In this document: positions 7,309-14,839 of the stretch, piece after piece | Position numbering within the stretch: position 1 is the stretch's first letter | Layout of the letters: each line of letters opens with the position of its first letter | Source: JBJKSO01 sp046703825 | GTDB taxonomy: Bacteria > Chloroflexota > Dormibacteria > Aeolococcales > Bog-877 | Reading direction: 5' to 3' | Length of the DNA: 30,257 bases | Assembly: GCA_046703825.1 (NCBI GenBank) | Contig: JBJKSO010000099.1 | Coordinates: 1-30,257 of the forward strand | Made by a program: the position numbers and the translations under genes | The notes under the pieces: model-generated | Seen by the model: the letters and a program-made list of their open reading frames with translations, nothing else | Database searches by the model: none | Told to the model about the DNA's origin: nothing

Positions 7309-7977
7309 ATGAAGCTTCTTTTGACTTCGGGCGGCGTCCGCAACGCCAGCATCCGCACGGCGCTGACGGACTTGCTGGGAAAGCCGATTGCCGAGGCCAC
7401 GGCGCTGTGCGTGCCCACCGCCGCCTATGCCCTCCCGGGCGGAGCCGCAATGGCATGGCAGCTGATCTGCGGACGGGCCAAGACGCCTTTGTGCGAACTG
7501 GGCTGGAAGTCGCTTGGGGTGCTGGAGCTCACCGCGCTGCCCACCATCAAGGAGGAGCGCTGGGTCCCGATGGTCAGGGAGACCGACGCCCTGCTGGTCG
7601 GAGGCGGCGACCCCCTCTACCTCTGCCATTGGATGCGGCAGTCGGGGCTGGCGGACCTGTTTCCGGCCCTTCCGGAGACAGTCTACGTGGGGGTGAGCGG
7701 CGGGAGCTTGGTGATGGCCCCCAACGTCGGGGAGGAGTTCGTCTTTGGGAATCTGGCCACCAGCAGCGACCGAGCGCTGGGGATGGTTGGCTTCTCGATG
7801 TTCCCGCACCTGGATCACGAGCTGCTGCCGGACCATTGCATGGCCAACGCCGAAAAGTGGGCCGCGGCCCTGCCGGTTTCGGGCTACGCGATGGACGACC
7901 AGACGGCGCTCAAGGTGACCGGGGCTGCTGTCGAGGTTGTCTCCGAGGGACGATGGCGCCTCTTTCAGCGCGAATAG
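7309..7977 (+). CDS. Peptidase S51 (dipeptidase E/cyanophycinase-like) family protein
   Basis: 222 aa, class I glutamine amidotransferase-like fold. N-terminus MKLLLTSGGVRNASI, strand ALCVPTAAYA, then DALLVGGGDPLYLCHWM (res. 93-109), the loop typical of S51 enzymes (GGGNT/DP-L). The nucleophile elbow is YVGVSGGSLVMAP (126-138), with Ser130 in the place of the catalytic Ser of PepE (G-x-S-A-G). FSMFPHLDHELLPDH supplies His (167/170) and AMDDQTAL is the usual D-D-Q-A turn near the C-terminus. PepE cleaves Asp-X dipeptides and cyanophycinase cleaves beta-Asp-Arg; the substrate here is unknown, and the elbow reads GVSGGS rather than GxSAGA. Ribosome site GAGGGG lies about 7 bases upstream. No signal peptide, so cytoplasmic. 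Confidence 0.85.
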   Translation: MKLLLTSGGVRNASIRTALTDLLGKPIAEATALCVPTAAYALPGGAAMAWQLICGRAKTPLCELGWKSLGVLELTALPTIKEERWVPMVRETDALLVGGGDPLYLCHWMRQSGLADLFPALPETVYVGVSGGSLVMAPNVGEEFVFGNLATSSDRALGMVGFSMFPHLDHELLPDHCMANAEKWAAALPVSGYAMDDQTALKVTGAAVEVVSEGRWRLFQRE

Positions 7978-8082
7978 GGCAGGCGCCACCGCTCCGGGCG
8001 GCCTCACCGGCCTTTGAGAGCGAGGCGGGGCGACCGGAGGGGTCGAGGGAAGCTCGGCCCAGCAAGTGCCGAGCGCCTGCGC

Positions 8083-9903
8083 TTACCTGATCCGCCCCGG
8101 GTCGAGCCAGACCGCCGAACCCGCCACCAACCGCGGCCGGAATCCCAGTTCGTCGGTCAAGACGCGGACGTCGCGGGCGAAGCCTCGCCGTGGGGTCACC
8201 ACCATCGCCCGCACGTGCCAGAGACGCAGCTGCCGCCGGACGGCCCGTCGGTCAAGGACAGCTGGTCGGAGGGCGCCAACCGTGAGCTGGTTGACAAGCC
8301 GCTCCAGCGGCGAGGGGGCGTTGTAGTAGGTGGTGACGCCACCGGCTCCGGCGTGCAGCAAATATCCGAAGGTCTGGTAGTAGCGAAAGCCGGATTCCGC
8401 CTGCCAGTACATCGGCAACGCGTGGTTGGTCGTCGTGCTCATCGGCACGGTCACCACCGCCGAACCGGGCGGCAGGTGCAGCAGCGGACCCGAGGTGAAG
8501 GCTCTGGGGAGGCTGACCGGAAAGCCAGCGATTCCCTGCACCAGCCCGGCACTCGGCAGGAGCGGCAGGAGCACCACCAGACCGAGAGCCAGCCTGGAAC
8601 TAACGCGCAAGCGCTCCACGGCCAGATCCCAGCCGGCCGCCAAGAGGCACGCGACACCGGCCAGGACGAAGAGCGTCATCCGGCTGGGAATGGCCTTGGC
8701 ATAGAGCGGCAGGTGCTCGAGCACCATCCAGGGCAGTGGCAGCGGCAGCCGGTGACCGGCGACATGAAGCCAAGGTCCGAGTGCCAAGACCGCCGCCAAC
8801 CCCGCGCAGAGAACGCCAAAGCGCACCAAGGGCCGGCCCCGCTGGGTGATTCCAACCCACAGCGCAAGCGCCAGCAGCGGCAGGCCCAGGTACGCATCCG
8901 TCTCCAGGAACTGACCGGAGAAGTGTCGGGTGATTGCGGTGGTGGCCGGGGAGGCCAACAGCTGGTTGTAGCCGGGCAGGAAAAACGCCAGCAGGTCGAC
9001 GACGTTTCCCTGGGTCGACTCCAAGGTCGGGCGCGCCAGGGGTATGGAGCTGGACAGCTGGATTGCCAGCGGGACGGCGAGAAGCGCCAGACACGCCAGG
9101 CCGGCGGCCGAGGCCATGGGGGTGGCGGCCCTGAGTCGGATGGCTATCTCGCGGCGTCGGTGCCAGCCGTACACCAGCCCGAGCAGCACCGCCAGCAGGG
9201 CGCAGTCGGCCAAGATCTCCTTGCTCGCCCAGTACTGCAGCGCCAGCCAAGCCCCCAGCGCCAGGCCCCACCATCCGCGCCGGCTTCGCTCGCGAAGAGA
9301 GCGCCAGCACCTCTCGCCCACCCACCAGCCCAGGGGCACGGTCGCAGTGGTCACCCACGTGAGGTGGGCGGCCGCCAGCTGCGACAGCGCAAACGGGCCA
9401 AAGCCGAATAGCAGCCCGCCGAGCCAAGCCGACGACGCGTGCTGGAGGTGGGGCCGGAGCTGCCAGGCCATGGCGGCGGCGGAGAGCCCGACCAAGCAGC
9501 AGAACAAAGCGTCGATCGCGTGAGCCCCACCGAGGAGCTGAGTCAACGGCCAGGCGAAGATGGCGAGCACGGGATCGGCGTTGTTCCACAGCAGGTTGGT
9601 TGGGTGCGGAACCGTGGCGGCGCTGGTGATGAAGGGATTGAGGCCGTGGCCCAGCGCGTACGCGTACCAGTCCAAGAACCACAGATGCATGGCGCTGTCA
9701 GCGCCATAGCCGAGCAGCCGCGGGCGCGCGGATGTCCACAGCGGCAGGGCCAGCAGGAAGCTGACCGCGAGAAAGCTGACCGGCATCAGCCAGGGCCAAC
9801 TCCTGAGCGAGCTCAGGCTTTTGGCTCGGACGCTCGGCTCGGCCCGCTCCGGGGTGTCGCGCTCCCGCCGCCGCGCGGTGGAATCTGCCCCCAGACGATA
9901 CAC
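8083..9903 (-). CDS. Polytopic membrane protein, GT-C glycosyltransferase-like
   Basis: 606 aa with a cytoplasmic Arg-rich N-terminus (about 35 residues), a first hydrophobic helix (SFLAVSFLLALPL), a large extracytoplasmic loop, then about ten further membrane segments and a soluble C-terminal part of about 150 residues. The first loop contains GADSAMHLWFLDWYAYAL and later HPTNLLWNNADP. An acidic residue in the first loop followed by a D-x-x-W-type helix and an N-x-x-x-P segment is the layout of GT-C enzymes, which use polyprenyl-phosphate sugars on the outer face. The sequence FFLPGYNQLLASP and the SR-M segment (AIPSRMTLF) recur in related actinobacterial and Chloroflexota hypothetical proteins. 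Donor and acceptor are unknown. Start GTG at 9903. Convergent with the S51 gene, 105 bp apart; no terminator hairpin is obvious there. Confidence 0.8.
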   Translation of the reverse strand: MYRLGADSTARRRERDTPERAEPSVRAKSLSSLRSWPWLMPVSFLAVSFLLALPLWTSARPRLLGYGADSAMHLWFLDWYAYALGHGLNPFITSAATVPHPTNLLWNNADPVLAIFAWPLTQLLGGAHAIDALFCCLVGLSAAAMAWQLRPHLQHASSAWLGGLLFGFGPFALSQLAAAHLTWVTTATVPLGWWVGERCWRSLRERSRRGWWGLALGAWLALQYWASKEILADCALLAVLLGLVYGWHRRREIAIRLRAATPMASAAGLACLALLAVPLAIQLSSSIPLARPTLESTQGNVVDLLAFFLPGYNQLLASPATTAITRHFSGQFLETDAYLGLPLLALALWVGITQRGRPLVRFGVLCAGLAAVLALGPWLHVAGHRLPLPLPWMVLEHLPLYAKAIPSRMTLFVLAGVACLLAAGWDLAVERLRVSSRLALGLVVLLPLLPSAGLVQGIAGFPVSLPRAFTSGPLLHLPPGSAVVTVPMSTTTNHALPMYWQAESGFRYYQTFGYLLHAGAGGVTTYYNAPSPLERLVNQLTVGALRPAVLDRRAVRRQLRLWHVRAMVVTPRRGFARDVRVLTDELGFRPRLVAGSAVWLDPGRIR

Positions 9904-10072
9904 GGCTGGCAGCCGCCGGCTAGTGATCGGCAGGAATGGCGGTCACCGACCAGCCGCGCGGGCCTGGGACGCCAGTACGCATGCCCCCAGATTGTGGGAA
10001 TGAGATGGCGCGGACCGGTGACGGCGGCGTTGCGATCCCACGACCGGGTTGGGCGGGCCTTTCCGCTCCAGC

Positions 10073-10957
10073 CTACTTCAGCAGCCGGGAAAGGCGACGG
10101 TCGGCGAGCGGCCTGCCTGCGGTCTGGCACTCCGGACAGTACTGCAGCGAACGGGTGGCGAACGCCACCTCGCGAATCGTTTGGCCACAGACCGGGCAGG
10201 GCTCGCCGGCGCGGCCGTGCACTCTCAGGGCTCGCCACTTGTCCGACTTGATCTCGGACGGCGGCACCGAGGCGGCACGCTGCACCGCTTCCCGCAGCAC
10301 CGCGATCAGCGCCGCATGCAGGCGGGCGGTCTCGTCGCGACCAAGCGTGCGAGCGTTCTTGAAAGGCGAAAGCCGGGCCAGGTGCAGAGCCTCGTCCGAG
10401 TAGGCGTTGCCGACCCCCGCCAGCCGGTGCTGGTCGGTGAGGGCGGACTTCAGCGTGCCGGGCGAGCCCTGCAGCAGCTGCCGCAACGCGTCGGCATCGA
10501 AGGAGGGGTCCAGCGGGTCTAACCCGAGCCGCCGCAACGGCGCCACCGCCTCGAGGTCGTCCACCAGCCAGATCGCGAGCTGCTTCTGGGTGCCGGCCTC
10601 GGTGAGATCGAGGCCTGGCCCAGGCACCTGCCCCGCCACCTCGTCAGCTGCGAAGCCCAGCCGGAGGGCAATCGGACCCGACCCGGGGCGCACCCTGGTG
10701 GCGGGCAGCCTGTCGTACCAGCGCACCCAGCCGGCGCGCGCCAGGTGCGCCACCAGCCAGCTTTCCTCGAAACCAAGGCAGAGGTACTTGCCGCGCCGCG
10801 CGCAGCCGCGACCCCGCCGCCCGACCAGGGTCTGAATTGGGATCTCGACGGTCTTGATCGCGGAGAAGGAAGCCAGCTCTATGCGGTCGACCGTCAGACC
10901 AGAGATCCTGCGGTCAAGAAACCGGCTCAGCGACTCCAGCTCAGGCAGCTCAGGCAC
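10073..10957 (-). CDS. mutM: Fpg/Nei-family DNA glycosylase (formamidopyrimidine-DNA glycosylase)
   Basis: Base-excision repair enzyme removing oxidised bases and cleaving the abasic site. 294 aa. The start must be GTG 10957, because after Met removal the catalytic Pro has to be N-terminal: PELPELES carries Pro1 and Glu2. RRGKYL has the conserved Lys (K57 counting Met). The H2TH region includes GTLKSALTDQHRLAGVGNAYSDEAL with the DNA-phosphate-binding Asn. The C-terminal zinc finger is CPVC..18 residues..CPEC, ending AGRPLADRRLSRLL, where the expected finger Arg/Gln pattern is partly kept. LSALL-type Q-R contact residues of classical Fpg (Gln-Arg-Ser) are replaced here, so its exact lesion preference (Fpg or Nei2/plant-fungal type) is open. 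Upstream GAGGT is about 12 bases from the start. Confidence 0.92.
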   Translation of the reverse strand: MPELPELESLSRFLDRRISGLTVDRIELASFSAIKTVEIPIQTLVGRRGRGCARRGKYLCLGFEESWLVAHLARAGWVRWYDRLPATRVRPGSGPIALRLGFAADEVAGQVPGPGLDLTEAGTQKQLAIWLVDDLEAVAPLRRLGLDPLDPSFDADALRQLLQGSPGTLKSALTDQHRLAGVGNAYSDEALHLARLSPFKNARTLGRDETARLHAALIAVLREAVQRAASVPPSEIKSDKWRALRVHGRAGEPCPVCGQTIREVAFATRSLQYCPECQTAGRPLADRRLSRLLK

Positions 10958-11169
10958 GGCGCACAAGCGACCTCAGGCCTGGCGCGGTCTTGGTGGGGAA
11001 GCATCCCGGGGCGACCGGCGCCACGCGCGACCGCCGGTTGCTACCTGGCCGCTGCGGGCCCGCGAGCCGTCCATGCCCAAGTATTACTCGGAAGCTCCGC
11101 GGGGGAATGCCAACGCCAGCCGCTCCCGCTCACACCAAAGATGAGGCAGCGACAGCGCACCGCGACAGC

Positions 11170-11193
11170 CCGGCTCGAAGCCGGACCCGGCTT
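11170..11193. repeat. Overlapping, mutually exclusive inverted repeats downstream of the moaD-like gene
   Basis: CCGGCT-CGA-AGCCGG (11170-11184) and AAGCCGG-AC-CCGGCTT (11178-11193) share the middle arm. On the minus strand this lies about 40-60 bp after the moaD-like stop, where a transcription end would be expected. There is no T-run, so a classic rho-independent terminator is not supported. Confidence 0.35.
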
Positions 11194-11229
11194 TCCCGAG
11201 GCAGATAGACAATCTCTGGTGTGGGCGGC

Positions 11230-11505
11230 TCAGCCCCCGGATACCGCCGGGATCACGTAAAGGCGAGCGCCGGGCGCCAGTTCGGTCTCGAGCCCGCTCA
11301 GGTCCAGGATGTCGTCGCCACCCAAGTAGAGCTTTACGTGGGGACGGACGACCCCTTGCTCGTCGCGAAGGCGGCGCTCCAGCTGCGGGCGGCTGACCGC
11401 TAGCTGGTCCAGCGCCTGGCGCACCGTGCGCGCCTCCAGCGGCAGCTCCCCGGCCCCGCCCGCGACCGGACGGAGAACCGCCGGCAGGACCAAGGTGGCG
11501 GTCAT
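11230..11505 (-). CDS. MoaD/ThiS-like ubiquitin-fold protein with C-terminal Gly-Gly
   Basis: 91 aa from ATG at 11505, which overlaps the BNR gene's stop as ATGA. The sequence follows the MoaD/ThiS fold: MTATLVLPAVLRPVAGG strand, an ARTVRQALDQL helix, a D-E-Q-G-V-V-R-P-H-V-K-L-Y-L-G-G-D-D-I hairpin (the usual VNGE/D turn), and a closing L-x-P-G-A-R-L-Y-V-I-P-A-V-S-GG. The last two residues are Gly-Gly, as needed for adenylation by an E1-like enzyme and thiocarboxylate or conjugate formation. No moaE, moeB, thiG or thiF homologue is in the window, so molybdopterin or thiamine synthesis is not indicated. The tight coupling to the Asp-box protein suggests they act together. The role is unknown. 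Confidence 0.85.
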   Translation of the reverse strand: MTATLVLPAVLRPVAGGAGELPLEARTVRQALDQLAVSRPQLERRLRDEQGVVRPHVKLYLGGDDILDLSGLETELAPGARLYVIPAVSGG

Positions 11506-12599
11506 CCGATCACGGCCGCCCGCACCGACAGGACGTCGGGCAGGTGCTGGGCGATCAGCTGCCACGAGTCACCCCCGTCGACGCTGCCGTAGACCTCGCC
11601 GTCACGCGTCCCGAAGTAGATCCCGGCCGGGTCGCCGTAGTCCGTCGACAGCGCATCCCGGAGCACCGCCGCGTGGTACCCGGACTGAGGCAGCCCTTCG
11701 GTCAGCGGCTCCCAGTTTCCTCCGAGGTTCTCGGTGCGGTAGACCCGGCAGCGGCGGTCGGGAGGCATCCGCTCGGAATCGGCCTGGAGCGGAAAGACGT
11801 AGGCGGTTTGCGGGCGCTGGGGGTGGACCAGGATCGGAAAGCCGAAGTTGCTGGGGAGCCCGGTCTCGATCGCTTGCCAGTGGCCGCCGTAGTCGTTGGA
11901 GGCGTAGACGCCGAAGTGGTTCTGGGCCACCAGCCGGTCCGGGAAGTCGGAATGGGAAGACACCTTGTGGACACACTGGCCGAACTCGGGGAATCGCTGA
12001 TCCTCCGGCAGCCAGTAGGCCTGGATGCCCTGGTTGGCAGCCTCCCAGCTCTTGCCTCCGTCGAAGGTCCGGTACACGCCACCGGCCGATAAGGCGACCA
12101 GCACGCGGTTGGCGTCGGTGGGGTGGGGTACGACCGTATGGAGGCAGGCTCCACCGTTGCCGGGCGCCCACTCGGCACGGTGCGGGTGATCGTAGAGACC
12201 ATGTACGAACTGGAAGCTGATGCCCCCGTCCTCGGAGCGGAAGAGCGCGTGGGGCTCGACGCCCGCGTATACCAGGTCGGGCTCGCTCACGGGGCCCGGA
12301 ACGAGGTTCCAGATTCTGATCAGTGATGCGCCTGTCTCCTTGGGGAAGGTCACCGGCGGGGTCTCGGGCTCGGACCAGGTGCGGCCCAGGTCGTCCGAGT
12401 GGAAAAGCGGCCCGCCCCAGTGCTCGCTGCTGGAGCCGGCAAACAGGCGCGGCGTCGAGCGCCGCGGGTCGATACCCAGCCCGTAGACCGAGTGCATCAG
12501 GAGCTGCATCGGTTCCAGCTCCCACTTCTGCCGCGCGCGGTCAGACTTGGCCACGACCACGCCCTTGCGGGTCCCGATCAGCACCACCGCCTCTGCCAT
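11502..12599 (-). CDS. BNR/Asp-box beta-propeller protein (sialidase-like repeat protein)
   Basis: 365 aa from ATG at 12599, preceded by a strong GAGGAGG ribosome site; a longer in-frame start would cross the promoter and operator. At least six Asp-box motifs (S/T-x-D-x-G-x-x-W/F) are spread along the protein: SDDLGRTW, SEDGGISF, TFDGGKSW, SNDYGGHW, TENLGGNW and SVDGGDSW. They mark the beta-hairpin turns of a six- or seven-bladed propeller. The N-terminus MAEAVVLIGTRKGVVVA lacks a signal peptide, so the protein is probably cytoplasmic, unlike secreted sialidases; the sialidase FRIP motif and catalytic Arg triad are not apparent. It is translationally coupled to the moaD-like gene and divergent from padR. 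Similar propellers are often just annotated as WD40/YVTN/BNR-like or exo-alpha-sialidase; I would not assign glycosidase activity. Confidence 0.88.
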   Translation of the reverse strand: MAEAVVLIGTRKGVVVAKSDRARQKWELEPMQLLMHSVYGLGIDPRRSTPRLFAGSSSEHWGGPLFHSDDLGRTWSEPETPPVTFPKETGASLIRIWNLVPGPVSEPDLVYAGVEPHALFRSEDGGISFQFVHGLYDHPHRAEWAPGNGGACLHTVVPHPTDANRVLVALSAGGVYRTFDGGKSWEAANQGIQAYWLPEDQRFPEFGQCVHKVSSHSDFPDRLVAQNHFGVYASNDYGGHWQAIETGLPSNFGFPILVHPQRPQTAYVFPLQADSERMPPDRRCRVYRTENLGGNWEPLTEGLPQSGYHAAVLRDALSTDYGDPAGIYFGTRDGEVYGSVDGGDSWQLIAQHLPDVLSVRAAVIG

Positions 12600-12622
12600 T
12601 GAAGCGCCTCCTCTCCACTCGG

Positions 12623-12639
12623 TATTCCTGTTAGGAATA
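12623..12639. promoter_or_regulatory. Candidate PadR operator (7-3-7 palindrome) in divergent promoter
   Basis: TATTCCT-GTT-AGGAATA is a perfect inverted repeat in the only AT-rich stretch of the 53-bp gap between the BNR gene and padR. A minus-strand TATTAT hexamer (12637-12642) overlaps its right arm and fits a -10 for the BNR-moaD transcript, with a start about 30 bases before the ATG. PadR-family repressors bind palindromes of about this size next to their own gene. No proper -35 is visible on either strand. Confidence 0.6.
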
Positions 12640-12652
12640 ATAGAACTCAATC

Positions 12653-13315
12653 ATGCCAGAAGTCGAACGTCAAGAGGCAACTACCACCGGCTACGCGCTC
12701 CTCGGGCTGCTCTCACTTCGCGGCGAATTGAGCGGCTACCAGCTCAAGCAGCTGGCCGACCGCACTCTGAAGTTCTTCTGGGTGTCGCCGGCAATGAGTC
12801 AGGTCTACAGCGAGCTCAAGCGCATGGCCCGCGAAGGGCTGGTGGAGCGCCGGCGGCAGACGGACGGTCGCGGCACCTGGCTCTATCGCGTCTCCCAGGC
12901 CGGCGACCTGGCCCTGAAGCAGTGGCTGCAGGCGGAGCAGGTCGACTTCCCCGGGTTGAAGCACGGGGTGGCGCTGCGGTTGTTCCTCGCCCACCTGAGC
13001 GGCCCCAGCCAGCCCGTCCGCCTGCTTGACGGCTATCAGGACCAGCTACAGGCGCGCTTGCTGGAATTGAGGGAGATTCGCGCGAGTCTGGGAACACCTC
13101 CCCGCTTCCCCTACCCAGCGCTGGTGGCGGAGTGGGGCATCCGGCTCTATACCGAGGAGCTGGACTCAGTGAACCGAGTCCGCCAAGCGCTGTCGCAGCG
13201 CCTGACCGCATCGCCTCTGACGCCACCGGGAGGCGACGGGCACCCGCCCGAGCCCTGGCCGGTTTCCCCTGAGCGACCTCCCACCAGACCTCCTCGAGGG
13301 CGAGACGCGGACTGA
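12653..13315 (+). CDS. PadR-family transcriptional regulator
   Basis: 220 aa. The N-terminal winged helix-turn-helix (about res. 12-90) is typical: TGYALLGLLSLRGELSGYQL, then FFWVSPAMSQVYSELKRM (recognition helix with the Y-x-x-L core), and the wing EGLVERRRQTDGRGTWLYRVSQAG. A C-terminal helical dimerisation domain (about 95-185; Vir-type, PF10400-like) includes LLDGYQDQLQARLLELREI and AEWGIRLYTEELDSV, and a Pro/Arg-rich tail of about 30 residues follows. PadR proteins usually repress an adjacent operon and respond to small ligands. Here the adjacent, divergently read unit is the BNR-moaD pair. ATG 12653 has no ribosome site and lies so near the palindrome that the mRNA may be leaderless. Confidence 0.93.
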   Translation: MPEVERQEATTTGYALLGLLSLRGELSGYQLKQLADRTLKFFWVSPAMSQVYSELKRMAREGLVERRRQTDGRGTWLYRVSQAGDLALKQWLQAEQVDFPGLKHGVALRLFLAHLSGPSQPVRLLDGYQDQLQARLLELREIRASLGTPPRFPYPALVAEWGIRLYTEELDSVNRVRQALSQRLTASPLTPPGGDGHPPEPWPVSPERPPTRPPRGRDAD

Positions 13316-13599
13316 TCGTGTCGACTGGAGGGGGCCGCGACCTAGGCGAACCCTTGCCTTACGGAGCACGCTGAGCGGCGGGCGCCACCGGGCTTGAGCA
13401 CGTAACCAGAGCGGGGTCGGCGATGGCCCGGGCGCGGGCGGCAACGCGTTCGCGGCAGCCATGGCCGCAGCGCCGCTGGCGAGTTGGCTGTACGGCACCG
13501 GACCTCAACACAAGCCGAGCTCTGAACGTCCGGGCGGTCGCCGGCGGGAGTAGGCTGCTGACCAGAGGGCGAGCGCCGATCGTGGAGGCGAGTCTGCCG

Positions 13600-14154
13600 A
13601 TGGCTCTCAAACCAGGCAAGAACCGGATCGGTCCGCCCTCGGGGCGGCTTTACCTCAAGACCAGTCGCACCGGCCTCGGCCGCCGGGCCGGGCACGACCT
13701 CACGATCGAGGTCACGCGCTGGTCGGGTGAGGTCACGATTGCGGATCAGGACCTGACGCAGAGTTCGTTGAGTGTGAGCGCGGACGCGCGATCCTTGGAA
13801 GTCCGGGAAGGGACCGGCGGGGTCAAGCCGCTCACCGACTCCGATCGCCGCGACATCAAGAAAAACCTCGAAGAGAAAAGCCAGCTCAACGCCGGCCAAT
13901 TTCCGCAGATAGCGTTTCGCTCCACCGCGGTCCAGGGCGACCGGACTGCCTTCCAGGTCCACGGCGAGCTGACCTTGCGAGGATCCACGCGACCGCTGAC
14001 GCTTGAGGGACGATCCTCGCCGGACGGTCGCATCACCGGGCACGCGATTCTGATGCAGTCGCAATGGGGGGTAAAGCCGTACACCGCATTCTTGGGCGCC
14101 TTGCGATTGGCAGACGAAGTGAATGTGGCGTTCGAGATCAGCGACTCGCTCTGA
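13600..14154 (+). CDS. YceI-family lipid/isoprenoid-binding protein
   Basis: 184 aa, lipocalin-like all-beta fold (PF04264). Landmarks: GRLYLKTSRTGLGRRAGHDLTIEVTRWSG at the N-terminus (the S-R-x-G..GHD..V..W.G signature), DARSLEVREGTGG, LTDSDRRDIKKNLEEK (the K-N-x-x-x-x-D helix), FPQIAFRSTAV, VHGELTLRGSTRPLTLE, and a final VKPYTAFLGALRLADEVNVAFEI. ATG 13600 is chosen because the fold begins immediately after it and GGAGG lies 12 bases upstream. There is no signal peptide, so this looks like the cytoplasmic type rather than the secreted E. coli YceI. YceI proteins bind polyisoprenoid or amphiphilic molecules; the ligand here is not known. Stands alone; the 284 bp before it hold no supported gene. 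Confidence 0.92.
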   Translation: MALKPGKNRIGPPSGRLYLKTSRTGLGRRAGHDLTIEVTRWSGEVTIADQDLTQSSLSVSADARSLEVREGTGGVKPLTDSDRRDIKKNLEEKSQLNAGQFPQIAFRSTAVQGDRTAFQVHGELTLRGSTRPLTLEGRSSPDGRITGHAILMQSQWGVKPYTAFLGALRLADEVNVAFEISDSL

Positions 14155-14839
14155 AGAAACGGCGGCCCGCGGTTGCCAGCAATGCACGCGGCGACCGCCT
14201 GCCACGCATAAGCCGCACGGCGGGCGCAACATTCGCAAAACTGGTCGAAGGCTGCGCGCGAAATGCACGACGCGGTGCGCCGAATCGCGTCTGTAACTCA
14301 CCAAGTTGTCCAAGTGTCCCGCATGCTCCGTATTACCACCAACAGGTCTGGGCCCGAAGCTGCTCGTGAACTGCTGGCCTGACACCTGGTTTGTGGCTAT
14401 AGAGTCGATCACAGATCGAGGCTCTGATATCACTGCGGCCACTCCAACTGACCTTGCAAAGATGCCACTTCTTGTCCGCGGAGGTGACGCGCTCGCAAAT
14501 CCGCAGATGTTCTCGTTGACAACTCGCCCCTACACTCCCGAGCCACCGCCTCGGTGCTTGCCCGGGCGCACAGGAGCGGCCCCGAGATCTTATAACTTAT
14601 AAGATGTACAGGGCGGCTGTCATTCCGGTTATTCTTGCGTCGGGCCTCCTGCCGGAGCGTGGAATGTGTAGCAGCTCCACCCGTTCCCGTCGGGAGGCTT
14701 CTTCTTGCACCCTGGGCGACCGGGGAATCGCGGCGGATGCCGATAGTCATCTAACTCGCCGGTATTGGGCTCTTGGCGGCCGCCGCCGGGGCGGGGTCGG
14801 GCATGAAGCGAAACCCATCCCCGATCCGCTAGACAACGC
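14155..14839. other. 685-bp gene-poor region
   Basis: Between the YceI gene and the HtrA-type gene. Short open frames exist on both strands, but none has a ribosome site or recognisable protein features. The composition is visibly less GC-rich between about 14280 and 14640. The one distinct element is the AT-rich palindrome at 14587-14605. A TTGACA hexamer at 14516-14521 has no -10 at proper distance. No tRNA or other RNA gene was recognised. Confidence 0.5.
14587..14605. promoter_or_regulatory. AT-rich perfect palindrome, candidate operator
   Basis: ATCTTATAA-C-TTATAAGAT: two 9-bp arms around one base, AT-rich inside very GC-rich DNA. It is about 235 bp before the HtrA-type gene. The shape suits a dimeric repressor, or a palindrome containing -10-like TATAAG or TATAAC on both strands. 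No regulator gene is adjacent. Confidence 0.5.

Noticed and set aside
8014..9411. Plus-strand frame of 465 codons opposite the membrane protein
   Set aside because: Composed of Gln/Arg/Gly-rich text expected from the complement of hydrophobic codons.
11230..11505. Assignment as molybdopterin synthase small subunit MoaD
   Set aside because: No moaE or other moa/moe gene nearby; the partner is an Asp-box propeller, so only the fold family is claimed.
13342..14442. Minus-strand frame of 366 codons opposite YceI
   Set aside because: No domain signal and Arg/Pro-rich; the plus-strand YceI fold is unambiguous.
14306..14602. Possible 98-codon gene in the gene-poor region
   Set aside because: No ribosome site, no recognisable domain, Cys/Pro-rich and ends inside the AT-rich palindrome.
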